This document shows, in pieces, positions 9,728-17,584 of a DNA stretch of 64,000 nt (position 1 is the first letter of the stretch; every line of letters begins with the position of its first letter). Made by a program: the position numbers and the translations under genes. The notes beneath the pieces are model-generated. The model had not been told where the DNA came from. It saw nothing but the letters and a program-made list of their open reading frames with translations, and did no database searches. This DNA is from Acidobacteriales bacterium 59-55 (lineage in GTDB: Bacteria > Acidobacteriota > Terriglobia > Terriglobales > Acidobacteriaceae), in contig MKSV01000002.1 in the NCBI GenBank assembly GCA_001897435.1, forward strand, positions 1 to 64,000, written 5' to 3'.

Positions 9728-10804
9728 ATGAATCAATCTCGTAGAAGCCGGGTGCAGCCCCTGATCTTGGCTTCTCTCACTTTGGCTATTCTTGTTCAGC
9801 CGGTTCGGGCAGCATGGGCACGCGCGCAGAGTGGTACGGACGGGAAGGGCTGCACTTCGCTCCTGCAGTCCAGCTATCCAAAGACTTCTATCTCAAACGG
9901 GCTCGTAAACGCAGTGGTTTACCTGCCCGATGCGAAGAATGGCTACTATCGTGGCTTGCGCTTTGACTGGTCTGGCGTGGTTGGCTGTTTGGCCTACAAG
10001 GGGCATACCTACTTTGGAGTCTGGTTTCCTCGTTATGACCCCTTGTTGAATGATTCAATTACCGGTCCCGTAGAAGAGTTCCGGTCGAGCGATGGTCTCA
10101 GTTCAGTGAATTATCGCGAAGCAAAGCCCGGAGAGCCATTCTTGAAACCGGGAGTCGGAGTCCTGCGCAAGGTCGATAATTCGCCATACGCTTTCACCGC
10201 AACCTATCCGCTCATTGATGGAGGACGATGGACGGTGCACAGCAGGCGGGACGGCGTCTCCTTCAGACAGGACCTTCGTTCAAAATCGGGCTTCGCGTAT
10301 GTATATAAAAAAACCTTGAGCCTCGCAAAAGACGAGCCTGCTCTCATCCTGGAGCACGAGTTAAAGAATAATGGCACAAAGACGATTGATACACAGGTCT
10401 ATGACCACGACTTCTTTATGCTCGATGGGACCCCTACGGGGCCCGACATGGTCATTAGCTTTCCTTTTGAGCCTAAAGCTGAACAGGCTTTACGGCATGG
10501 TGGAGCAATCGATGGCAGAGATATTGTCTACCGGCAAGAACTCCAGGCTGGACAAAGCGTCACCAGCTATTTGACCGGTTTCTCAAATAGCACCTCCGAC
10601 TATGATCTTAGAGTCGAGAATCGACGTACTCATGTAGGTGTCGAACAGACTGCCGATGTTCCCATGTCGCAGCTGAACTTCTGGTCGATTCGTTCCACCA
10701 TCTGCCCTGAGGCATATATCCACCTAAATATCCCTCCGGGGAAAACTGCGCGCTGGACGATACGCTATCGCTTCTATGTGAAGCAGGATTCAGAAGCACA
10801 TTAG
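9728..10804 (+). CDS. Secreted protein of unknown function (mutarotase-like beta-sandwich suspected)
   Basis: The 358-residue product has a strong ribosome site (GAGGAGGCGAGC before ATG) and a signal peptide ending about P-V-R-A-A-W-A. The mature part is rich in beta-strand-like alternation and aromatic residues (G-Y-Y-R-G-L-R-F-D-W-S-G, H-T-Y-F-G-V-W-F-P-R-Y-D-P), with Y-D-H-D-F-F near residue 230 and a late G-K-T-A-R-W-T-I-R-Y-R-F. This layout recalls the galactose-mutarotase/aldose-1-epimerase superfold, which fits a sugar-oxidation locus, but I do not recognise the family and no catalytic His pair can be assigned. It lies between the PQQ dehydrogenase and the RraA-like gene. Confidence 0.8.
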   Translation: MNQSRRSRVQPLILASLTLAILVQPVRAAWARAQSGTDGKGCTSLLQSSYPKTSISNGLVNAVVYLPDAKNGYYRGLRFDWSGVVGCLAYKGHTYFGVWFPRYDPLLNDSITGPVEEFRSSDGLSSVNYREAKPGEPFLKPGVGVLRKVDNSPYAFTATYPLIDGGRWTVHSRRDGVSFRQDLRSKSGFAYVYKKTLSLAKDEPALILEHELKNNGTKTIDTQVYDHDFFMLDGTPTGPDMVISFPFEPKAEQALRHGGAIDGRDIVYRQELQAGQSVTSYLTGFSNSTSDYDLRVENRRTHVGVEQTADVPMSQLNFWSIRSTICPEAYIHLNIPPGKTARWTIRYRFYVKQDSEAH

Positions 10805-10867
10805 CTTACTCATGACTCAAGGGTCGGCAACAAGTCGGTTCGCAGATAAATAAAGAAGGAGAGTTTC

Positions 10868-11812
10868 ATGAAGAAGATGATCTTGAAAGCGTTGATCGCC
10901 TGCGTTGCGCTGGGAACAATATCAGCCTTTGCGCAAGTGAAAATGACGAAAGAGCAGATGATGTTTTACACGTCTGACTGGAAAGGCGCCCGCTTTCCAG
11001 ATGGGCGTCCGAAGCTGCCAGACGAGCTGATCAAGCGTGCATTGGATGTGTCGATTGAGGATGTATGGGGCTATCTGCGCAGCAAGGGATACAGATGCCA
11101 GTTCGAGGGAGGCTGGCAGGCGCTTCATATCGACAAGCCCTTTGCCGGCCGCGCACTAACGGCACAATATATGCCTTTGCGACCAGACATGGAAAAGGCT
11201 ATTTCCGCTGAGGGAAAAGCAGAAGGTCGAGTAAGCGGAAGTAACAGCTGGCCGATTAATGAGTTACAGATTGGAGATGTTTATGTTGCCGACGGCTATG
11301 GAAAGATTGTCGAAGGTACCCTGATCGGATCGAACCTCGGAAATGGAATCGCTGCGCACACTCACACGGGCTTTATCTTCGATGCTGGGATCAGAGATCA
11401 GGAGGAAAACCGGGAGATACCCAACTTCAACGGGTTTTACAAAGGGTATGATCCTTCTTACTGGGTCGACATGCAGCTCACGGCAATTAATTCTCCAGTG
11501 CGCATAGGGCGAGCGGTAGTACTGCCTGGAGACCTCGTATTGGCTAAGAAAGATGGGGTCATCTTTATTCCTGCAATTCTGGCCGAAGCGGCCATTAGTT
11601 CAGCGGAGTTTACTTCTCTTGAAGATTCCTACAATTTTGAGCTGAATCAAGAGGGAAAGAATGGCGCGGAATTCGAAGGTGGCTGGACTCCACAGAAGTA
11701 CGCTGCTTTCGCAAAGTGGGTTGAAGCCCACCCGGATAAACTGAAGATGCCGCGATCTGAATTCGATGCAATTCTGGCTCAACGGAGCAAGCCCCACCAT
11801 GAAGCGCCCTAG
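10868..11812 (+). CDS. RraA/HMG-aldolase family protein with a signal peptide
   Basis: The 314-residue protein follows an AAGGAGAG ribosome site and starts with a Sec signal peptide (M-K-K-M-I-L-K-A-L-I-A-C to A-F-A). The core matches the RraA-like family: G-D-V-Y-V-A-D-G-Y-G, G-T-L-I-G-S-N-L-G-N-G-I, D-A-G-I-R-D (equivalent to the D-G-x-x-R-D metal/substrate motif of 4-hydroxy-4-methyl-2-oxoglutarate aldolases) and G-D-L-V-L-A-K-K-D-G-V-I-F-I-P. Members cleave 2-keto acids by retro-aldol reaction or bind RNase E; a secreted protein cannot do the latter. It is longer than typical members (160-230 residues) with an extra C-terminal tail. A role cleaving a keto-deoxy sugar acid is inferred from context. 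Confidence 0.8.
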   Translation: MKKMILKALIACVALGTISAFAQVKMTKEQMMFYTSDWKGARFPDGRPKLPDELIKRALDVSIEDVWGYLRSKGYRCQFEGGWQALHIDKPFAGRALTAQYMPLRPDMEKAISAEGKAEGRVSGSNSWPINELQIGDVYVADGYGKIVEGTLIGSNLGNGIAAHTHTGFIFDAGIRDQEENREIPNFNGFYKGYDPSYWVDMQLTAINSPVRIGRAVVLPGDLVLAKKDGVIFIPAILAEAAISSAEFTSLEDSYNFELNQEGKNGAEFEGGWTPQKYAAFAKWVEAHPDKLKMPRSEFDAILAQRSKPHHEAP

Positions 11813-11878
11813 GTGCGTGATTCCTTTTGCTTCTTCCGCATCGGATTGCTTCCATAAGTTAAAAGAGCAACTGTTCAC

Positions 11879-11909
11879 CGGGGATCAGGGCTACGTACTC
11901 TGATCCCCG
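11879..11909. terminator. Hairpin between convergent genes
   Basis: A 10-bp perfect inverted repeat (CGGGGATCAG with its complement) with an 11-nt loop lies between the convergent RraA-like and ManD-like genes. Neither side has a long T-run, so it may be a weak bidirectional terminator or a 3'-end stabilising hairpin. Confidence 0.45.
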
Positions 11910-11917
11910 TCGAGCTT

Positions 11918-13261
11918 CTATTGCTTGATCACGGTTCCGTCCAGCTTGCGAATCACTCCCCATCCCCCATTTAGATTGTTCCGTCCCGGGGTAAATGGAG
12001 ACTTAGCCGCAGCCTTCTCATCGACCTCGATTCCCCAGCCTGGCTTTTCATTGATCCAGACATATCCATCTTTCAACTCCGGGCAGCCGTGAAAGATCTC
12101 GCGCGATCGATCATTGAATGGGGAGTACTCCTGAATCCCGAAGTTTGTGCTAACGATGTCAAGTGTGATCTGTGCCATATGACCGACCGGAGAAACATCG
12201 CCCGGCCCGTGCCATGCTGTCTTGACTCCGAACTGCTCAGCCATAATTGCTATCTTGCGTGCCGGGGTAAAACCGCCAACCTGTGAGAGGTGGCAGCGAA
12301 TATAGTCGATCAGTCGTCCTGCAATCAACGGCTGCCACTCATGTGGGCTGTTGAATAGCTCGCCCATCGCGATAGGAGTCGCGCAATTCTGCCGAATCTG
12401 CTGGAAGTAACCCAGATCTTCAGGAGACAGCGGATCTTCGATAAAGAACATATGAAATTTCTCCGCCTCCTTGCAGAACTGTACCGCTTCATTCGGTGTA
12501 AGCCGTTCATGCACGTCATGCAATAATCCGACTTCTTCACCCAACTCCTGGCGGCATATCTCCAAAAGCTTGAGCTCTCGGCGCATACTGTAGGCCGGCT
12601 CGAAAAAAGGTCCGTCGTGGAGCGGCTTGAACTTGGAGGAAGCAGAATGTGCTGATCCGTAGCCGTCCATTCCAGGAATTCCAATCTGGACGCGCACATT
12701 ATGGAATCCCCGAGCCATATATTGTTTTGCGGATGCGACGACATCGGCGAATTCGGGGCCGCCCGCATGACCATAGACATCGACCGCTTCCCGGCATTTT
12801 CCGCCTGCAAGTTGATATACGGGCATCCCGGCCTGTCGTCCTTTGATATCCCAGAGCGCCTGATCGATTCCACTAATAGCATTGTTCAATACCGGACCGT
12901 TCTTCCAGTAAGAGCTGTCGTAGCAGGATTGCCAGATATCCTCAATTCGGTCGGTTGTTCTATTGAGCAGCAATGGCTTTAAATATCTCTCTACTGCAGG
13001 CTTAACCAAATCGGCTCGTTGTGTAAATGTGGCGCAGCCGTAGCCATAAAGTCCGTCCTGATCGGTCGTGATTTTAACGACGGTGAGGCGCACTCCCGCC
13101 GGTTCGCACTCAATGACACTGATATCCCTGATTCTCGGAGTAGGCATTCCACGTGTTGCGCGGGCAACCTGCTCTTCCGCTCTGACAACAACCGGTGTTA
13201 CCAGGCTGAGGACTCCAGCCCCCGCAATAGACTTCAACATTTGTCGACGGCCGATAGACAT
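11918..13261 (-). CDS. ManD/RspA-type enolase-superfamily dehydratase with a Tat leader
   Basis: The 447-residue protein begins M-S-I-G-R-R-Q-M-L-K-S-I-A-G-A-G, a twin-arginine leader ending V-V-V-R-A. The rest matches the mannonate dehydratase/starvation-sensing RspA branch: an N-terminal capping domain with Y-G-Y-G-C-A-T-F, an A-L-W-D-I-K-G segment, metal-site motifs D-V-H-E-R-L, F-I-E-D-P-L and M-G-E-L-F, and the T-A-W-H-G-P-G-D-V-S-P-V-G-H loop typical of this branch. Such enzymes dehydrate D-mannonate or D-gluconate to 2-keto-3-deoxygluconate, though many members are slow or of unknown substrate. It faces the RraA-like gene and is the second, non-homologous mannonate-dehydratase-type enzyme in 7 kb. 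Confidence 0.85.
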   Translation of the reverse strand: MSIGRRQMLKSIAGAGVLSLVTPVVVRAEEQVARATRGMPTPRIRDISVIECEPAGVRLTVVKITTDQDGLYGYGCATFTQRADLVKPAVERYLKPLLLNRTTDRIEDIWQSCYDSSYWKNGPVLNNAISGIDQALWDIKGRQAGMPVYQLAGGKCREAVDVYGHAGGPEFADVVASAKQYMARGFHNVRVQIGIPGMDGYGSAHSASSKFKPLHDGPFFEPAYSMRRELKLLEICRQELGEEVGLLHDVHERLTPNEAVQFCKEAEKFHMFFIEDPLSPEDLGYFQQIRQNCATPIAMGELFNSPHEWQPLIAGRLIDYIRCHLSQVGGFTPARKIAIMAEQFGVKTAWHGPGDVSPVGHMAQITLDIVSTNFGIQEYSPFNDRSREIFHGCPELKDGYVWINEKPGWGIEVDEKAAAKSPFTPGRNNLNGGWGVIRKLDGTVIKQ

Positions 13262-14020
13262 CTCGTCTCCTTTTCATTTCCCGTACCACTCTAACTGATC
13301 AATAGACCTGCATATACCCAGTTACATTTGGATAACTCGCGCTTTACGGCCTGTTATTAATCGACTCTACGAATAGAGTTCGCTCAAGCCTCATGCATGT
13401 AGCGAGACGCTGCGCAGAAGCATAGACATAAGAGATCGCCAGAGGGGCTATCACTCCTGCATCGGCAGCCTACACGCTGAAACTCGTGCGCAATGCTCCT
13501 GTCAGGTCGATTGCGATCCAGCGAGATGGCACTCGTTGACAAAAGTGCGCCAAGGCGTCTATAAGGTGTGCGTAAATCGTTTCAGTAGAATCGTTCGTCC
13601 AACTAAGTTGTCATCGTAGAGCAGCTTTGTGGCACGTACAGAGAGACCAGTCCTATCTTTTGAGAGGTAAGCAATCCAGTGCGGGAATGCGCAAGCAGCA
13701 ACTCTTTTATCTGTACTCGTGTCGCATTTCGTCATCTGTGTTGCAGCCATCGCATAAGTAAATGTCTGTGGGTACCATCTGCAGCAGGATGGACACAGGA
13801 TTTGCCGGCGCAAAAGTGCTATGAGTGATAGCGCCTGCGGGGGTGGCGTCGGCAAAGCTACGGATTGAATGATCGCTATACGATCCAAGGCAAGCCCGGC
13901 CTGCAGATTGATTAACTTTGATGTGGCGAAAGACGTGCGGTTCCAGAAGTTGAATTGGTATATGAAGATGCATCAAGCAAGACGAAACAACTGATGGCCA
14001 ATTCTCATGGGAGAGCAACA
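13262..14020. other. Intergenic region without a recognised gene
   Basis: This 759-bp gap lies between divergent enolase-superfamily genes. Open frames at 13559-13888 and 13707-14021 on the minus strand have no family resemblance, no ribosome site and atypical composition, so I do not call them. The stretch must contain promoters for both flanking genes and may hold decayed coding DNA. A GGGAGAG ribosome site just before 14021 fixes the start of the following gene. Confidence 0.5.
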
Positions 14021-15388
14021 ATGTCCGATTACAACAGTTTAAGGTTCAATCGCCGCGGTATCCTGAAGTCCTTCGGGGCCGTGCTCGCTGGCAGCCTTCT
14101 CGATCGTACTGCGCCTGCAGAGCCTGCGGTCAAGAATGTCAATCTCCATTCCAGCCCGTCAACCCTGAAGATCACCGATTTGCGCTATGCCGTGATTGTC
14201 AAGCCTGGTCCGAGCCCGTGCGTCCTGATTCGCATTGATACCAATCAGGGTGTCTATGGTCTGGGGGAAGTACGCGATATTGCAGGTCCGAACTATGCCA
14301 TGGTGCTGAAAAACCGCATCCTCGGTGAGAACCCGCTCAATATCGACTTTCTCTTTGAGAAAATTGCACAGTTTGGAGGTGGCGCCCGCCAGGCGGGCGG
14401 TGTCTGCGCTATCGAGATGGCGCTTTGGGATATTGCAGGCAAGGTTTACAACTGCCCGGTATACCAGATGCTTGGCGGAAAATGGCGCGATACGATCCGC
14501 ATCTACGCAGACACGACCGAGTCCATGGACCCGAAAGAATACGGACAGCGGGCCAAAGAGCGGAAGGAGATGGGCCTTACCTGGATCAAGATGGATCTCG
14601 GGATCGACACACTCAAGAATATTCCGAACACGGTGATGCAACCCGCAGGCCTGAGCAATTGGGAGCTGCGCAATCAGCCTCATCCTTTTATCGCTACCGA
14701 GGTTACCGACAAAGGAATCGACCGTCTTTGCGAATATGTCGCCGCGGTTCGCGATGCAATTGGCTATGACATGCCCCTGTCGATGGATCACCTTGGACAT
14801 ATCGGCGTGAACTCTGCCATTCGCCTCGGCAAAGCCTACGAGAAATTCAACCTGGAGTGGATGGAAGACGTGATCCCCTGGTATTACACCGACCTCTGGA
14901 AGCAGATCACGGATGCCAGCCCAACGCCCACGATCACCGGCGAGGACATCTACCAATTCACTGATTTCGAGACGCTATGCAAGAACCATGCCGTGGACAA
15001 GATCCATCCCGATCTTGCCACCTCGGGCGGTATTCTGCAGACGCACAAGATCGGCAACATGGCATTCCGCTATGGTGTTCCCATGGCGATGCACTTTGCG
15101 GGTACCCCGGTCTGTTGCATGGCGAACGTTCATTGCGCGGCAGCGACGCGTAACTTCCTCGCGCTCGAGAATCACTCGCTCGACGTGCCTTTCTGGCAGG
15201 ATCTGGTCACTGGAATTGAAAAGCCCATCATCAACCGCGGCTTCATCAAGGTTCCCGATACTCCGGGGCTGGGCATTACGCTGAACGACGATGAGTTGAA
15301 GCGACACCTGAAGCCCGGCACAGGGTACTTTGAACCGACTCCCATGTGGAATGAGAAACAATCCTGGGATGACGCTCTCTTCAGCTAA
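14021..15388 (+). CDS. Enolase-superfamily (mandelate racemase/muconate lactonizing type) enzyme with a Tat leader
   Basis: The 455-residue product starts at an ATG preceded by GGGAGAG; the earlier in-frame ATG at 13955 lacks a site and would bury the leader. The leader carries N-R-R-G-I-L-K-S-F-G, a twin-arginine signal. Family features are G-L-G-E-V-R-D, I-E-M-A-L-W-D-I-A-G-K, a W-I-K-M-D-L-G lysine strand, and likely metal ligands in S-M-D-H-L-G-H, W-M-E-D-V-I and I-T-G-E-D-I. The superfamily abstracts a proton alpha to a carboxylate; in sugar-acid members this gives dehydration to a 2-keto-3-deoxy acid. The substrate cannot be read from the sequence. It differs clearly from the ManD-like gene at 11918, so the locus has two distinct enolase-superfamily members. 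Confidence 0.85.
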   Translation: MSDYNSLRFNRRGILKSFGAVLAGSLLDRTAPAEPAVKNVNLHSSPSTLKITDLRYAVIVKPGPSPCVLIRIDTNQGVYGLGEVRDIAGPNYAMVLKNRILGENPLNIDFLFEKIAQFGGGARQAGGVCAIEMALWDIAGKVYNCPVYQMLGGKWRDTIRIYADTTESMDPKEYGQRAKERKEMGLTWIKMDLGIDTLKNIPNTVMQPAGLSNWELRNQPHPFIATEVTDKGIDRLCEYVAAVRDAIGYDMPLSMDHLGHIGVNSAIRLGKAYEKFNLEWMEDVIPWYYTDLWKQITDASPTPTITGEDIYQFTDFETLCKNHAVDKIHPDLATSGGILQTHKIGNMAFRYGVPMAMHFAGTPVCCMANVHCAAATRNFLALENHSLDVPFWQDLVTGIEKPIINRGFIKVPDTPGLGITLNDDELKRHLKPGTGYFEPTPMWNEKQSWDDALFS

Positions 15389-15752
15389 ACGCTAAAGGAT
15401 ACGACTTGGCATAAGCTTAGTTCACGCTACCGACTGGGAGTAAGATCACCTTCAATCACCATGTTAATGGCTTATAAATAGGGCATCGGATTGGACGGCT
15501 AACCGCTTTAGCCATTCCGACGACAAGCAAATCCGGGGCCGGGGTCTGTACGATTCCGATCACAAGCGTTGCAGCTCAACATTGTTGTTTCCATCTCCGT
15601 TGAAATCGCGGCTTCGCGGATCGAGCCAAACAATGCAATCGGCACACGATTGAGCATGGTGGATCACCACAGACGGTAAGCAGACTTGTGGAGCACTACA
15701 AACTGAAGGAACCTGAAACGCTACATCATTGCTCCGGGAAGCCGGAAGGAAA
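15389..15752. other. Intergenic region, nothing recognised
   Basis: There are 364 bp between the enolase-superfamily gene and the tRNA gene. No frame with coding character, ribosome site or family resemblance is visible, and no strong hairpin with a T-run was found. It marks the boundary between the accessory metabolic island and the housekeeping region. Confidence 0.5.
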
Positions 15753-15829
15753 TGGTAGGCACGAGGAGACTCGAACTCCTGACCTCTACCGTGTCAAGGT
15801 AGCGCTCTAACCAACTGAGCTACGCGCCT
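15753..15829 (-). tRNA. tRNA-Val (anticodon GAC), CCA encoded
   Basis: The minus strand folds into a full cloverleaf of 77 nt: acceptor stem AGGCGCG with CGTGCCT (one G-T wobble), D-arm GCTC/GAGC, anticodon stem CTACC/GGTAG with loop TTGACAC giving anticodon GAC, and T-arm AGGAG/CTCCT with the T-T-C-G loop. The discriminator A and CCA end are encoded. It reads valine codon GUC. The tRNA lies right at the edge of the metabolic island, a common integration site position, but no attachment-site repeat was identified. Confidence 0.95.
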
Positions 15830-15895
15830 GAATGCGTTTCCTCAGTCTAAATGGAGTGCGACCTTAGAGCAACAGAGCGCGTCAGATAGGCTAAG

Positions 15896-16483
15896 ATGAG
15901 CAGACGTAACGTGCCTCTCCTGAACCAATTCCGCGCCGCTCCCAACCTGCTTACGCTGATGCGTCTGTTCATCATCCCCTTTCTCATCATCGAGATTCTG
16001 GATGCGAACTATACGGCGGCGTTTGCCTTGTTCATCCTGGCAGGGGTCAGCGATGCGCTCGACGGTCTGCTGGCGCGCTGGCTCAGCCAGAAAACAACGC
16101 TCGGCCTATATATGGACCCGATCGCCGACAAGCTTCTGCTGAGCACACTGTTTGTCGTATTTACGCACGTGGGACTGATGCCGCGCTATGTGACGGTGCT
16201 GGTCTTCAGCCGCGACCTGGGAATTCTGCTGATCGCCACGCTGCTGTTCGCCACCGGAACGCTGCGGGACTTCCGCCCCAGCCTGTTCGGGAAGTTGAAC
16301 ACGTTCATGCAGATCATCGCTCTATTGTCGGTGCTTTGCCAGAAGGTCTTCGCATGGCATCACCTGGCGACGATGCGCGACGGTCTGCTCCAGATCATCG
16401 CCGTGATGGCTCCGCTTTCAGCGGCCCAGTATGCCTGGATTGTGATCCGGCGGATGAACTCCCAGCAGCCGACGGTCGTTTAG
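15896..16483 (+). CDS. pgsA: CDP-alcohol phosphatidyltransferase, PgsA-like
   Basis: The 195-residue integral membrane enzyme carries the complete CDP-alcohol phosphotransferase signature: D-A-L-D-G-L-L-A-R followed by G-L-Y-M-D-P-I-A-D, the D-G-x2-A-R-x8-G-x3-D-x3-D motif with its metal-binding aspartates. Several hydrophobic helices surround it. Length and motif spacing fit CDP-diacylglycerol-glycerol-3-phosphate 3-phosphatidyltransferase, the first committed step to phosphatidylglycerol and cardiolipin at the inner membrane. Other CDP-alcohol transferases (such as cardiolipin synthase of the same fold) remain possible. It appears to be transcribed alone. Confidence 0.85.
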   Translation: MSRRNVPLLNQFRAAPNLLTLMRLFIIPFLIIEILDANYTAAFALFILAGVSDALDGLLARWLSQKTTLGLYMDPIADKLLLSTLFVVFTHVGLMPRYVTVLVFSRDLGILLIATLLFATGTLRDFRPSLFGKLNTFMQIIALLSVLCQKVFAWHHLATMRDGLLQIIAVMAPLSAAQYAWIVIRRMNSQQPTVV

Positions 16484-16607
16484 TCATTTAATGAGGCTCT
16501 CCCGGAGCGGTTTTCCTCACCATATGTTGAATTAACTCCCGGGGTGTCGCTTTCACGGGAGACGTTTTGTACGCGTCGTCCCTCACTGCACCTACGGAAG
16601 AATGGGC

Positions 16608-16772
16608 CTACTCGTCGGGCCCGGTTTCGGAGCCGGGATCGGCCTCTTCGTTGGCGATGTCGACAAGCTCTGCCGAATCAAATACTTCGCGGCAGGACTG
16701 GCATTCGACGAACTCTACATCGTCCTCGCGGGCGACGATCTTTACGATGGGATGTTTGCAGGGTGGGGTCAT
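16608..16772 (-). CDS. Small acidic hypothetical protein with possible zinc-binding cysteines
   Basis: A 54-residue frame beginning M-T-P-P-C-K-H-P-I-V contains C-K-H near the start and C-Q-S-C in the middle, a spacing that could bind zinc, followed by a very acidic tail. A longer form starting at 16826 is possible. No good ribosome site is visible before either start, and I do not recognise a family. I list it because it shows coding-like composition in a gap of over 500 bp, but it may be spurious. Confidence 0.4.
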   Translation of the reverse strand: MTPPCKHPIVKIVAREDDVEFVECQSCREVFDSAELVDIANEEADPGSETGPDE

Positions 16773-17036
16773 GAGCACGAAAGGCGAATGGTAAGGATTT
16801 TGCCCGTCTTGCCGCTGCCTTGTCAAGGCCGGTTTGCTGTGGTTTTCTCAGAAAACGGGCCGATTTCCCCGAGACAATCCGCGTACAGAGCCGGTTGCGT
16901 AGCGGTCTGCAGGGTCGTACACTATCTAGGACTGGAACCGTCTTGATTCCAGCGCCGAGTTGTGGCTCGAACGATGAATTTGGGCTCTCAGCTTCCGAAC
17001 CGGCGGGTATCGAGCAGAGGGTTCTAGAGGGTTGCT
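16773..17036. other. Region upstream of the Rrf2 regulator gene
   Basis: This stretch of 264 bp lies before the IscR-like regulator and contains no convincing gene. Rrf2/IscR regulators commonly repress their own promoter, so an operator is likely here, but no palindrome matching a known IscR box was identified. The ATG at 17037 is preceded by a weak GAGGG site. Confidence 0.35.
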
Positions 17037-17504
17037 ATGCTGCGTCTGACCAAAAAAGCGGATTACGGTCTGATGGCCCTGAAGTATCTGGCCGAGCAGG
17101 CGGACGGCAGCGCGCACAGCGCCAAGGATATCGCGGAGGCTTACCACATTCCTCCGCAACTGCTGGCAAAGATTCTTCAGACGCTGGCCAAGGCCGGCCT
17201 GCTGGTCTCCCATGCGGGGACGTATGGCGGCTACGCGCTTTCGCGGGGAGCGAAGGAGATCTCGGCCTTCGAGGTTATCCGTGCAATCGACGGGCCCTTG
17301 TTCATCACCAGTTGCATTACGATTCACGGTTCCTGCGACCTTGCCGGGCATTGCACCATCAAGGAGCCTTTGCGCAAGGTGAACGACAGCATCAAAGAGT
17401 TGTTGAGCGGAATATCGATCGCCGACCTGGTTGACGCTGCGGGTCCGGAGCGGGACAAAGCCAGCACTCCCCTGGCCGGTGGCCTGGTGACTATCGCGCT
17501 TTAG
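17037..17504 (+). CDS. Rrf2-family transcriptional regulator, IscR-like
   Basis: The 155-residue protein has the N-terminal Rrf2 winged helix ([10 protein letters not shown] and [10 protein letters not shown]) and three cysteines at 93, 100 and 106 in [14 protein letters not shown]. This matches the C92/C98/C104 layout of E. coli IscR that binds a [2Fe-2S] cluster. It is therefore a candidate iron-sulfur sensor controlling cluster biogenesis. The cysteine desulfurase gene begins 80 bp downstream on the same strand, as in isc operons. The cysteine spacing is one residue longer between the first two than in IscR, so direct equivalence is inferred. Confidence 0.88.
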   Translation: MLRLTKKADYGLMALKYLAEQADGSAHSAKDIAEAYHIPPQLLAKILQTLAKAGLLVSHAGTYGGYALSRGAKEISAFEVIRAIDGPLFITSCITIHGSCDLAGHCTIKEPLRKVNDSIKELLSGISIADLVDAAGPERDKASTPLAGGLVTIAL

Positions 17505-17584
17505 GCTGCGAAGCGGGATTTTTCAAAAAAGCTGAGTATAAAGAGATCGACGAATCCAGGAATGGAAGAGATCGAGGGAGAGGT

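Noticed and set aside
13559-13888. Minus-strand frame of 109 codons in the gap before the second enolase-type gene
   Set aside because: No resemblance to any family, no ribosome site and mixed composition.
15753-15829. tRNA-Val as an attachment site for the neighbouring metabolic island
   Set aside because: No integrase next to it and no direct repeat of its 3' end was found in the window.
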